Source: Irpex lacteus
Lineage: Eukaryota; Basidiomycota; Agaricomycetes; Polyporales; Irpicaceae
Direction: 5' to 3'
NCBI GenBank assembly: GCA_001986395.2
Contig: MQVO02000031.1
Coordinates: 248,001-312,000 of the forward strand
Length of the DNA: 64,000 nucleotides
Position numbers and translations under genes: made by a program. Position 1 is the stretch's first letter; each line of letters opens with the position of its first letter. The notes under the pieces are model-generated. The model was not told where the DNA came from. It was given only the letters and a program-made list of their open reading frames with translations, and ran no database searches. Shown one piece after another: positions 49,369 to 60,995 of this stretch.

Positions 49369-51294
49369 CGTACGATGAGTCTTGACTAGATGCGACGGGG
49401 ATTACATAGTCGAAGCTTGGAGAGCAAAGAACATCTTGGGAGCGGGACTCAGGCTTGACGGTAGGTTTGCGAAGGCGGGGACCATGACTCCATGCTCAAG
49501 TGCGCTTGCGTGAACCCTGAAATGCGCAAAGACTGTCCTGCCTAGAAAGTAAACAAAGGTTCAGTGCTATTTTCCACGAGCGAAGTCGCCATAAACGCAC
49601 CCGCATACATACGTATAGTCATCGTGATACCCGTTGATTCCACTACATACACCTACATACACAGCAGTACTTTTCTGCTAAACGATGTCGAGGGTCCGTC
49701 GGGTCCAAGCGCCTCGTACCACTGTCATGCGATCGAGAAAGGTCGTGCAGTACACGCTGGCAAAGAGTCGACTCGAAGAGCCCGAGCGTAGGTCGACATC
49801 GTCTAGTCTGGGCCGGACGGCGTGGAAATGAACAAGGACGCCTGTTTAACGACGAGCTTGTCATCTCGTTCCGCCGCAGTGGCTACACGCGAAAGAGGCC
49901 ATGTGATCTTCCGTTGACGGTGCATGATCCTCGCCCAACACTCTGTTGAGACGAAGAAGCAGCTACCAGGCCCCGTCAGGAATTAAGTAGAAGAGCAGAC
50001 CCAAACGACTCACCAAGAACGTGTGGGGAACCCTTGCGTTATGCATCCATCAAATGAGACTCTTGAGCTATTGCCACCGTTTTCGGAGAATACGTGGCGG
50101 GGATTGTTGGGTAGATGCCCTTGGGCCAAGTGTTGAAGTGGATAGAAGTGCGTCGTCCGTCCATTGACAGTGATATGGAGGAATTACAAATGAGAACGGT
50201 CGGGTGCAGAGAAGCAGGAACAGCCGTTGAAAACGAATAAATTGAACACGGGTGTGCTTGTTGGATGCGTAACGAGGGTACATTGCCCGCAGATGCGGGT
50301 ACGCTTCGTACGGAGTGTCGAGTATGATCCTTCTGATGAGTGCCGGGAAGGTGCGGCAACGACTTCGAGGAGAGTCAAATAGGGATTGACGTGGGCCTGG
50401 TAAGTCACGCCCCAAACGGCCAGATTGAGATACGTTGAGGACGAGGGGCACGACATATCGACACTTTAAAAAGGGGCAAGAGTGAGCGACAAGGTCTCGG
50501 GTAGAACAAGGGACACTCACGAGTCGTCTAAATTCTCTCGTCCCGTCGACTTCGCGTTGACCAAACCGAACCGTACATCTCGGCATAGGTTTCTTCAAGT
50601 AGCTTGAGCAACACCAGAGCTTGATATATGCCGTCGGATGGCGATGAGATGGAAGGTACGCTGAGCAGTACAGTTCACCCATCGAGCTCGTCTTAGGAGA
50701 GCAGAGTCGGATCGAGATTCAGCGTATCGATATTGCAAGCACGAGGGGCGAATAAATAGAATGAATATCTCGTGGCTCTGATAGTACTTGCTGTGTTGAC
50801 CGTGAACTTGTGATAGTGGTGGAGAGGCTGAGCATCAGACACGCTGCAGAGGGTCAGGTACGTACTGCACGACTATTTCACTCCCGTCTATGCCCTGCAT
50901 CGTATCTTGCACAAGCATATTTCTTATTCAGAGTCAAATGTTCAGTTAAGTCGCACCGACGTAAGTGTGGAACTCCCCGGTCTGCTGATATTCACGCATT
51001 CGCCCCAGCCGTTAACCCGTCAACATCCGATCCTCGCCCACGCTAGCTACACTAGTACCGCTAGGTTATACATAAAGGCTTGATAACACGGACTGTAGGT
51101 GTCCAAGATCATCGAGCTATGCAGCGGGTTGGCAACGACCTTAGAGTCGAGGTCGTGCGACAGGTCGAACTGTTGTTATCGAAGAGAAACGGTTAGTTTA
51201 TGATCGATACGTCGGTGGTCGTGCTACGTACATACAACACTTATGTGCACAACAGTCTCGTCGTTTCCGCAGACGTAAGTCGTAGTCGATGAGG

Positions 51295-52911
51295 GCCGTG
51301 GTGGTGGTGGTCGATGAGAAAGGACGTCGGAGTCCGGACCGAGCGTTCATTAGCATCACCTCGACCGACGCGTTTCTCTGCCCACCATCATCGACCACTT
51401 GCACTCACTACCTTTCCCTGCAAGCATCAGTATGCACCGAGTCGAACCAGCGCAGAACTATGATGAGCGTGGTTAATAAGCGATCCCAACGCGCGTGAGC
51501 TGACTGCAGTACTGGCGGGATTGTCGTACGTCCATCTCATTCACTGACTGTGAACCCGACGCATGCACTGACACCCTGTACGCGCAGCTAGGCTGTTTTA
51601 TTGATAGGCGAACCTGCCTGCGCGGGACGCGTTCGTGCTCGTGGGCTAGGCCTAGAGAGGTTGACAGTCGTTCAAGACCATCGTTGGTCGCCACCAGTAC
51701 TGGTCTTCTCACCGTGGCTTAGCGTCGTTCCCCTCTCCTTCACGCGTATTCAAGCGAGACGAGTTGATGATACACGACATGGAGTATTTATGCGATGTAA
51801 GGAATGATGCACGCATGGTCTGGGGCCTGTTACACGGAAAAATATGGTGCGTCTATCGGATTCATTGCACTCAACGTCGACACTGACTTCATTGCCTGTC
51901 TCTAGCAGCAACCCTTGGAACTCGGGAATTCTCATGCAGAACACGCGTAACCATCCCGGTCACTCAAACCCCGTCGATTACTCCGCCCCTCGCGAATCTC
52001 GTCGCGGCCCCGTCGACAAAGGCTCACCGCCTTACATCACAGTCCAAACATCCAGCGTCGAAGCGTCACACCTCTTCGAAAACACGTCGCTCGTACGCAT
52101 CACCGCGAGCCCTCGACAAAAACAGCTATCACGCCTGGCGTGAGCTTATACGTTGTGGACTCGGTCGTCGCAGCTCGCGTGGGTGTTGCAGAGAGAGAGA
52201 CTGGCCTTATTGAGGTTCGGCTGCCTTCAAACGTCGAAGCCTGGTCGCACTGCATGCCTCCGCGACGGAGCATTCCCTACATGAATTACGCGAGATATCT
52301 TGGTACGTCGCCCCTCCCCCCAACGCTTCTAGTGAACACGCATACTCACGCCGACCGACTTTCGTCTTCATAGAGCGGCCTGTTCAACTGCTCGTGATGT
52401 GCGTCGCAAGTTCAACGACGCGTACGTCGCTCATGATGTTGCCGACTTTCCGTGGCGGAGTTTCGGGCTCAAACGATCTCAACCGAGATACTCACTACCT
52501 CACGGCTCTCACAAGTCCGCCGAGTCATGGCGAGACTCCAATGCGTTGAACGCGGCAACACGTCTCGCTTCCTCCACCATCCGCAGAGTGACAGAGACTC
52601 GACGACGATCCATGCGCTACCGCTGCGTGAATTCGTGGGTAGTCTGTAGGTGTGCCATGCCAACGCAAGTGCGTTAGATGGAGTAGGGCGATCGAGCTGC
52701 TCAGAGGTGGTTGAAAGGCTCGCGCGGCGCATAGGTGTGTCGACTCGGACTTGGTAAAGTATCTCGCATGTCTCACTTCAATCACAGCTAACACATATCT
52801 GCAGGTGTCACGCAGATAGATATGTAATCTAGGTAACTCAATCCTATGAATGCAGGAGCAGTTCCATAAATAATTGGCAGTCTCTTGCCCAAGCCAGTCA
52901 CATACAAGTCA
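51295..52911. other. Right-end module W, unit 4 (possible plus-strand coding)
   Basis: GGTGGTGGTGGTCGATGAG and GTCCGGAC start the module. Plus frames 51844-52143 and 52140-52373 match unit 1 in frame at SSVEASHLFEN and SNVEAWSHCMPPR, and FVFIERPVQLLVM near 52,362 matches units 2 and 3. A TTCATAG acceptor-like site precedes the last piece. Confidence 0.3.
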
Positions 52912-53016
52912 CGGTACAAAGGTAAACAGAACATAGAATCAAATCTTGGGTGACTGAAACAGCTCACGCTTCAAACCGCAACAGTGCTAGAACAATCATC
53001 TTGACACTCATAACCT

Positions 53017-56000
53017 CTACTCCACAGACACCACTGCCGACACCACTGCCTGTTCCTCATCCTCCTCGTCTCTGAGAGCACTGCTCGCCCCATTCTCGGC
53101 AGCAGGTCTACAAGTATAAGTCAGTCTCAGATTGGTTCAGAAAGATCTTTTTCAAAAACCAGTGACTTAGAAAATTGGGTCATGGCAAGGGGAGCCCGCC
53201 GAAGGCGGGCCCCCGCGAAATTTGGACCTAAGACCAGGGGTGGCAGGGGTCGAATTTGCCTGTTAAGGCAGTCCTCCCCTGGTGTGGGTCAAAGAGGCGC
53301 CCGCACGTGCACCAGTTAGGTACTGTATAGGGGGCGCCAGCTTATGTCGGGCAGGACCCAAGGGACCCAGTTAGGTCCACCCCTGGCCATGAGGAAGTAC
53401 CTGTGACTGAAAATTGGGTCATGGCAAGGGGAGCCCGCCGAAGGCGGGCCCCCCGCGAAATTTGGACCTAAGACCAGGGGTGGCAGGGGTCGAATTTGCC
53501 TGTTAAGGCAGTCCTCCCCTGGCGTGGGTCAAAGAGGCGCCCGCACGTGCACCAGTTAGGTACTGTATAGGGGGCGCCAGCTTATGTCGGGCAGGACCCA
53601 AGGGACCCAGTTAGGTCCACCCCTGGCCATGAGGAAGTACCTGTGACTGAAAATTGGGTCATGGCAAGGGGAGCCCGCCGAAGGCGGGCCCCCCGCGAAA
53701 TTTGGACCTAAGACCAGGGGTGGCAGGGGTCGAATTTGCCTGTTAAGGCAGTCCTCCCCTGGCGTGGGTCAAAGAGGCGCCCGCACGTGCACCAGTTAGG
53801 TACTGTATAGGGGGCGCCAGCTTATGTCGGGCAGGACCCAAGGGACCCAGTTAGGTCCACCCCTGGCCATGAGGAAGTACCTGTGACTTACCCTTGACCA
53901 GATCCTGAACGCTCTCCTGTTTGTGTATTCTCATGAGGAACCCCTAGTTCCAACATTGCAGCCTCAACCTCAACTTCAGCCTTATTTGCCTCTTTATCTG
54001 GAGCCTGTGGGAAATATTAGAAGTGTGACTGGTACGTTAAAACAATTCTGTGCTTACATCCGAGATCTTGTCCTTAGTGTCAACAGGTGCACTGGCCGGT
54101 GTGTTGGTGCTACCCCCGACACTGGGCGTGGCTCCATTACTGCTCTGAGTGTGAACTGCCTCTTCTGCATTCTCAGTTGTATAGATATCCTGTGACAAAT
54201 TAGTCAATATGATAACGCTCTCAGGCAAATGAGTGCAAGTTATACCTCTATTCCGGTGACTCCTTCAAGTCCCACACTGCTGCTGTCTCCAACTACCAAG
54301 CCCACCAACCCCTCTCTAGTGGTGTCAATCTCCATAATCTTGTCATTCGCAGAGTCCTCCTGATCAGAGCTGCCAACTTTGAAGCCAGGTATTCCTAAGG
54401 TGTCTTTCCTGTTATTATCGGATTGGAGTTCAACTTCAGAGGCTGCTTGGTTCCTGCTTGCTTGCTTTCTTTCCTCTAGCTCTTGGAGACAATACAGCTT
54501 ATCATCATCTTGTCTGACAATAAGCTTGCCAAGAGTTTCCACAAGCTCATCAGAGAAGATGGAGCTGTCTGCCTGAAAATAATAATTTTTCCAAATCTCA
54601 TATGGATAAACTCCTGGTCCATGTTCATAGGTCATGAGATCAAGACAAGCCTTGCCTAGCTTTGTAGCATTGCTAGCTTGCTGCTGATCTTTATGATCTT
54701 GTGTAGCTTCTTCTCCACTCTGTTCTGCTAGTTGCCCAGAAGACAGAGACTGGATCTGGGAAATGATAGGAGCAAATAGCTCCCTGCACTTCTCTACTCC
54801 TGCTGTCCTTGCTTGAAGAAGAAGCAGAAGATAGATTGTGTGGTAGCAGAGTTTGAAAGATTGAGTCAAATCTTGTGAGTATTTTGAGAGCTGTTCTGTG
54901 ATGACTGAAGATAAAGGTTCCAAGTTGTGGGGCTCCAGTGACTCTGAAAAGAATGAATTAGAGACAGATAAAATTGATTGATAAGTCTAGGAAGCTTGCC
55001 AGAAAGGTTGTACTTTTCCAATGCTGCACGGTCTATTATTTCCTGATCATATTCCTCTTTCCAAGCATTATCTGCAGACATCCAACAAGTGATCACCATA
55101 TTGGCAGTCAGCTTGCTCTTCATGGAAAACACAACAAGTTGCTTGAAGCTTGTTTTAGCTTTGGAAGACCGCTCGTTATTTGTATGAGTTCTAATCAAAT
55201 GTGAACTGCATGCAAGAATATTCCTCAGCATCTCTTGTGTTTCATTATCTTGGAGGTTGAGATGTTCAGGTGCAGCTGTGACCACTGTGCATAGATATTG
55301 CACACAAGCATCTTGAAACTTCTGTGGTGCATCTGCAGGCCAGATCCATGAGTTCCAATCAAAGTCTTCATCAGATCTTTGCTGCAGCTTGGCAAACTCT
55401 GACTGGATGACTTTAAAGAACCAAGCCCTCCGGTACAAAGTATATTTTGACTTTGTGAGCTTCCAAATCCTGGTCAAAGCAATAAGCAGTGTTGTTCCAT
55501 TTTCCCAAATATTCTTTCCCTTGGAAGTTGTGAGCAATAAAACATCCTGAATCATGCCATTGGTCACTCTTTCCTCAAGGCAGCTTCTGATAGATGATAG
55601 TGTGTCTGAGGAAAGTTTAGGCTCTTGTTCAGAAGCAAAGATGGACAGCACAAGAGTCATTCCATATATTGAAGTGAACTTCTGCTGATCTGCTCCAGTT
55701 ATGATGGTGTAATCAGGTCTCTCATCAGTCCAATAGAACTGTAAACCACTGGCATGATCTGCAATGATATTGGACACAGCAATTCTGGCCTGGGGCCTTA
55801 AAGAGCCAAGAGGGGCAAAGCCATCAAATGGCCACTTTGGCAGAACTCGCTCAGCTGCAGGAAGAGTTGGCAGTCGGTGGGAGAGAATTTCAAAGATGAA
55901 GTCTAGGATCTCCTTGTACTCTGGTTTGGGATGGATGTACAGCAGAGCCTCTCTGAAGGTTGTCTCCAGCATGTCATCATTGGCCTGGATGGCATCCACA

Positions 56001-57252
56001 GATTTGAGGATCTCAACATCAGATGAGACATCTTTGACTAACTTCTCTTCACTTGGAAGCTTCTGTAATCTCTCCAGGGCACTGTTATACAGCTTTGCAA
56101 AGTAGGCATGCCATAGCTTAGAAGAGAAGAAGGTAGCCCTCCATGCATGCCAGTGGCACCACAAGATAATGAGGAGCATAAGCATGACAGCATTACTGAC
56201 ACCCTGGCAGAACATGTTCCACATGTAGCAGATGGCAGACAGAGGCAACTTCACTAGTGCATGTGCAGCTTGGCAAAACTTATGCCAGTAGATAGTGAAG
56301 AAAGGCTTGCTTGGAGAGACATGAGTTGGGATATCTGAGACATTGCTGTCATCATCTTCATTCTCACTGTCTGCATTATGTATCTGTACAGGCTGTAGAT
56401 GTCCAGCAAGAGAGGATAGTTTATGATGAAGATGTGCTATGCCAGTCTTGAGAAGAGTGGTACGGTAGGGGCAGCGAGGAAGGAATATGGGGAGAGTAGT
56501 AGCACCAAAGAAGAACAAGGCCCAGCCAATCACAAGTGGGAGGGTAGTATGTCCAACACTCTCATGCACAGAGGAAGTGAAGTAGCACAGGCCAACAAAG
56601 AAGAGGCCAAGCGAGAGCTGGAGTAGGAGGGGAAGGCATGCAACAATCTCAAAGACCTTCCAGGCATGGAGCTGAGGCTCACGGAAGTGGCGGATGCGGA
56701 GACGAGCCTGAGGAGAGGGTACCTCAACAGCAAGGAACTCACGCAGCCACTGCTTGACCAGCATCCCAAAAGATGCAGTCATGAGGCTGAGAATGAGGCT
56801 GGAGAACCAGAGGACATTGACTCTGATGTCCTCAGGGGAGGCTTGGAAGGGAGGAGGGGAGATGGGAAGGGAAGTGGTGGAGATGAGCTTGCCATCAGTG
56901 AAGTTGTAGCTAGATGTCTGCATGGCAATGCGCTCAAGATTGTAGTTCATGATAGCCATAGGGGAGGGTTGGAGATTGGGATAGGCAGCGACCAGGAAAG
57001 CGGAGAGAACAGCGGAGAACAGACCAGCCTGGAAGTACAGAATGTCAGCGGAAAGCATGTTGCAAGAGGCGGAGGCGTACTCACAAAGACCAGGAGGGTA
57101 TCAACATCATCCTTGTAGTTTTGAACCTTTTCTTCGTCAAATTCACGGACATCTTTCGACATGGCAGCCCAACCGGTGGACTGGCCTGGGTAAGACGTGA
57201 CCCGCACATCACGGACAGCCTCCGCGCCGGGAGGGGTCTGATCTGAGGACAT
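53017..57252 (-). CDS. DUF6535 membrane protein, unit 5 (complete, 6 exons, expanded intron 5)
   Basis: Exons on the minus strand: 57085-57252, 55000-57028, 54246-54943, 54058-54189, 53892-54004 and 53017-53107, summing to 1076 codons plus TAG. The intron 2 donor is GC (CTTTCTG/GCAAGC) where the other units have GT; the acceptor TTTTCAG is normal and the phase is kept. Intron 5 is 784 bp rather than 61 because of an inserted repeat trimer. N-terminal helices are conserved, but the first loop differs (MQTSSYNFT, one sequon fewer). The central segment (THVSPSKPFF, then FAKLYNSALERL) matches unit 1. Exon 6 is longer than in other units and ends VVSAVVSVE after a short internal duplication. Function unknown. 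Confidence 0.9.
53162..53890. repeat. Three 240-bp direct repeats inserted in DUF6535 intron 5
   Basis: Copies at about 53161-53400, 53401-53640 and 53641-53880 are nearly identical; the first lacks one C and has one T-to-C-type difference (CTGGTG versus CTGGCG). Each contains the hairpin GCCCGCCGAAGGCGGGC. The array is bounded by GTGACTTA at 53162-53169 and 53883-53890, an 8-bp direct repeat that is present once in the homologous introns as GTGGCTTA. The right copy overlaps the GTAAG donor of intron 5. No similarity to anything else in the window. Confidence 0.92.
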
Positions 57253-57560
57253 CCTCGGCTCTCAAGAACACACAGTCGGCTAAGTGCGTACAATCGGCTC
57301 ACACGCGCGTAGTCGGCTCAGCAGCACGTAGTCGGCTCACTAGATGCACACTCGGCTCAGGTGCAAGTCGGCTCAAAATACACACTCGGCTCAGTGTGCG
57401 AAGTCGGCTCTGGCAACGGAATCCACGTATCGGCACAAAGGGGGAGACTCCTGGTATCGGCTCTACGTCCAAGGTCCACGGCGTCGGCTCTAATCCACGA
57501 ATGAACACACCGCTCTGTCGGCTCTACAGCGAGGAACGCAACCTTCGGCTCAGGCGGGGA
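57253..57560 (-). repeat. TCGGCTCA octamer array 5' of DUF6535 gene, unit 5
   Basis: About 13 octamers with unit 2/3-like spacers; one reads TCGGCTAA. Confidence 0.85.
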
Positions 57561-57639
57561 CAGGGACTCAACTCGTACGGACTCTGCTCCAGGGGAAGGA
57601 ATAGCGCAGTTCACGCTCGCGAGGGAGACTGCAGAAAGT

Positions 57640-57925
57640 GTTAGCAACTCATTGTGCGTCCACTAACACTCGAGGACACTCACCAGACGGTCAGCGCTAA
57701 CAATCGCTCGAGGTCGTACGAAGATAGACGACGGCACGGCAGGTAACGAATTCTCTAGGTGAAAATGATGGCGCGTGACGGGTTGATCAACGGGTAAGGC
57801 TTGCTGGAGAGGGCGATGGGTAGCTTGTCGAGCTGGGGATGGTGGTGGTTGCGGTTGAAGAGACGGTGGGAGACGACCTGCCACACATACGCCGCATGCC
57901 TGTCATTTCCAGGTTTCGGCGCTTA
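57640..57925 (-). promoter_or_regulatory. DUF6535 leader/promoter block, unit 5
   Basis: CACTCACCAGACGG donor-like site near 57,678 and GGTGGTGGTTGCGG core near 57,841, as in units 1-3. Confidence 0.45.
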
Positions 57926-60914
57926 TGATCGTCTCACGCCGTCCCGCTACATCGGTCCGTCACGCAGCCTCAGGCCTTAAAACTGAGGACCATGGAGTCT
58001 CATAAAGAAGTGCGAGAGCTGTTCATCAGCTCAGCAGCCATTTGCGAAAGTCACCAGGCGTTTACTGTCCCACAGCACACATAGAAATAGGTATATTGGG
58101 CAAGACATGCTTGTTCGACATGGAATCTAACGCCGACAATGTACAACGAGAGAAGGCCAGCATCATTCGATAATACAGGAGACACCCCCCAGCACAAGTA
58201 ATCGTATCGAACTGCCAGGGTAACTCGGCTTCGTGAGGACTCAAGGGAGCGTCGAGCGATGATTCGGAGGTAGTCTTGAACTGTGAGTCTCCACGTCGTT
58301 CGTAGCTTGAGCTTTGCTTTCAACAAATATATGCGCTTGCGTCCGTACGTCTGTGAGTTTGAGCCACATCGTCCTCCAAAAATAGGGTTCCGAGTTGACA
58401 ATGGCCGCGCGTCCCCTCTTGAGTGAAATCGTCGGGGTGCCTTGTCATTCGTTGTTCACGTAGAATCGGAGAATCGGAGAAGGCCAGAGCTCCAGGGTAC
58501 GAGAGAAGCAACTAGTCGTATCCGTGTGTATTCGAAAGCAGAGCAGAGAACGGTACTACCCGACGACGGGCTTTATGAGGGAGGTGGCAGCGAGACGAGA
58601 GTAGCCGCATAAGCTGCATGATACGGCGCAGAGCGTGAAAGTAGCGCGATAAGACACCAAACATTGTCGAGTTTACATTAGCGACTAGGCCCAGAACCTG
58701 ACGTCCGTCCATGGAGGCGACTGCGTGGGCGCACAGCAAAGCGATATAAACCAGTTCTTGAGGCCATGATGAGCAGGTCGTCCTAGAAAATGGCGCTTTA
58801 TAGGACGTCGTCGTCCATGGTCGATCAAAGGCTTCTGGTCGTTGGCATCGTCTGGCCCTGCTTGATAGACGGGGCTCGGATAGTAGGCCCATCCCTTCTT
58901 ATAAAAAGTCATAAGCGTGAGTCAGGTACGGCGTGAATCAGACTCACGGATATTGTACGAATCAAGTCGTCACCGACTGAGTCCTCCGAGCGACGCCTAC
59001 CGCTGGCTATATATGCCGCTGAGGTCGCTGAGGAGACGCACATAGACACTAGCAGCCATCCGGTCACCGCTGTGCGATCGCAACGATGACTGCGGTGTGC
59101 ATCAGCCATCGATCGTAAGGAATCCGACGCTCCCAACCTACGGCGGACACCAGTAAAGACGACATTGCGTGCAGGCGACCGCTGCGTAGGCCGTATAGGA
59201 GGTCCAGCAGCTCGTCCCGCCGTCACAGATATCGTTGAAGCTTTCTGGCATGAGGAACATTAGCGGGAAGACGGAACTCAAGAGATTACATGCTACTCAC
59301 CGAAGCGAGATACCAGGCTCGTCTCTACCCTCTCATCGATGCTCTCCGCTTCGCGCATTTAAGTGCCACGCATGGCGACACCCACGCGAAGTTGGTCTTC
59401 CTGCTGCTCCACGACCGACGTGATGGAACTGGGGCTATCGACGATACACTGATCTGCATGATCCCGCGTGGAGATAGAAGGTTGACTAGTATACGGGGCC
59501 GTTCCTGAGAGGCGTGCGTATCGCGTACCGCATATAAGCAGGAGTGTCGACTTCCAAGGCTCGAATGATGCGGTGTTTTGCAACGTCCACCTTTTCGAGA
59601 GCTGAAGCCCGAAGCTGACATGTTGACATAGCAGGCGTCGAGTTGACGTCGGTGAGAGGTATTTTCAACAGGGATACGCGGAGCACTTAGTCTGCGAAGT
59701 TGTGCAGCCTCGAGAGAGAGAGAGTTGGTCCAAAGGGCTCAGAAGCTTCTATACGAATGAAGGGTGGCTTGAATACGTCAGTACGAGTCTAGTTCATGGC
59801 CGGGGAACCGCTACGGATTGGGACAAGGGACTGGCAGCTAAGTCAGGCATGTATGTGGCGAGATGATGTATCGAGTACTCACCTGACGCGTCTCATTTGA
59901 CACTGTGGTCCGTCCAAGCTCTCCACTCCGCGCTCCAGGGACGACGGATGATAGCCCAGGAAACGACTCCCAAATGGCTCGTAGGGATGGAAGAAGCCTG
60001 GTGTGATGGATGGTGGGGTATAAATTGTGGGTACGAGGGTATGATGCGTGGCGGGGAGCCGGGTTTGATTTATCGGTGGGTGCTAGGGATGAGGCTGCGC
60101 AGAGCAAGGGGTTGGGAGAGAGGAGGACACAAGGCAGGCGTGTTAAAGGACATCGGTGTGGCTGATCGTTGTTTCGTCGCCTCATATATACATGGCAAAG
60201 GGAGTATTCGCGAGACTTTGTGGACGATGGGCGTAAAACGGTCGCGAGTGGGAACGAACGAACGGAGCGAATGGCTGATGCAGACGTCGGCGGGTTACTG
60301 GGTCAAGAGAGAGAGACTCCTCCCAGGCTCTGGAGAGAGGTGAGCATCGTGGAAGTGTACGACGTCGAATTTTCACGCACGTTTGATCTCCTAGACGACA
60401 CAAACTTCTCCTCCAAACGGTGCGATATCTTCGCCAGCATTCCCAACCGGAGCTCACGGGTTCACGCTTAACGGCATCTAACAGTAGCGTCAGAACTGTG
60501 ATAAGGACGGCGTGGAGAAGGCCTGAAGAGGAAGTAGGCGTCGCAATGTATAAACAACTTACCAAGATAGCCCGATGCTCACTTCTCCGTTCATCCTCTC
60601 AGTTGAGAGAGGCACGACTGCCAAAAACATCGATGAGATCGTGAGCAGTGCATAGTTGGCAAACATGCCACCTACCGCGTCAGAGATGTCCTCGACGAGC
60701 ATACCGTATGTTTGCGTGGCATAGTTCCCCAAGAGATGTTGCGAAACGGGCCCACGGTGTCCAACGCTTTGGTGGCGAGCTTCAAGTTACTGGACAGTTC
60801 GTTGACAATCGACTATAGCAGTGCTTGGCCTTCCTGCGAATGAGCACGATTGGCGGTGAATGTCGAGCCACGGATGCCAAAGGGATGGCACGGCTGAATT
60901 GTCGCATTGCGATG
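57926..60914 (-). other. Module X, unit 5 (unrecognised membrane-protein-like gene)
   Basis: Hydrophobic exon-like block at about 60,563-60,690 (minus; VGGMFANYALLTISSMFLAVVPL, then STERMNGEVSIGL) ending at a GTAAGTTG donor. The second hydrophobic piece near 60,480-60,535 carries a 2-bp length difference from units 2 and 3 that shifts its frame. Collinear with 31,630-34,667 throughout. Confidence 0.35.
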
Positions 60915-60995
60915 AGGTGGTGGTTGCTGTGATAGAGCATCGGGCGCTCATGCATCATGGTCTCTCCGGATCCTCTCAAACACGACGTGACGTCA
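60915..60995 (-). promoter_or_regulatory. GGTGGTGG core plus TGACGTCA palindrome, unit 5 module X
   Basis: GAGGTGGTGGTTGCTGTGAT, ATCGGGCGCTCATG, then TGACGTCA at 60988-60995, followed by CTTTCTTGCAGCCTC. Confidence 0.45.

Larger units (their letters stand above)
47297..51294. other. Modules Y/Z, unit 4 (unrecognised)
   Basis: Minus-strand frames near 47685-48062, 48719-49229 and 50068-50682 parallel module Z of units 1 and 5 (for example the LNLYL block next to GTTCCCTCATTCTAGCAACTG). No full gene and no family recognised. Confidence 0.3.

Noticed and set aside
53161..53880. 240-bp repeats as a CRISPR array or an rRNA spacer
   Set aside because: Repeats are contiguous without unique spacers, the host is eukaryotic, and they sit inside an intron.
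59712..59724. Short GA-dinucleotide run
   Set aside because: Too short to be informative.
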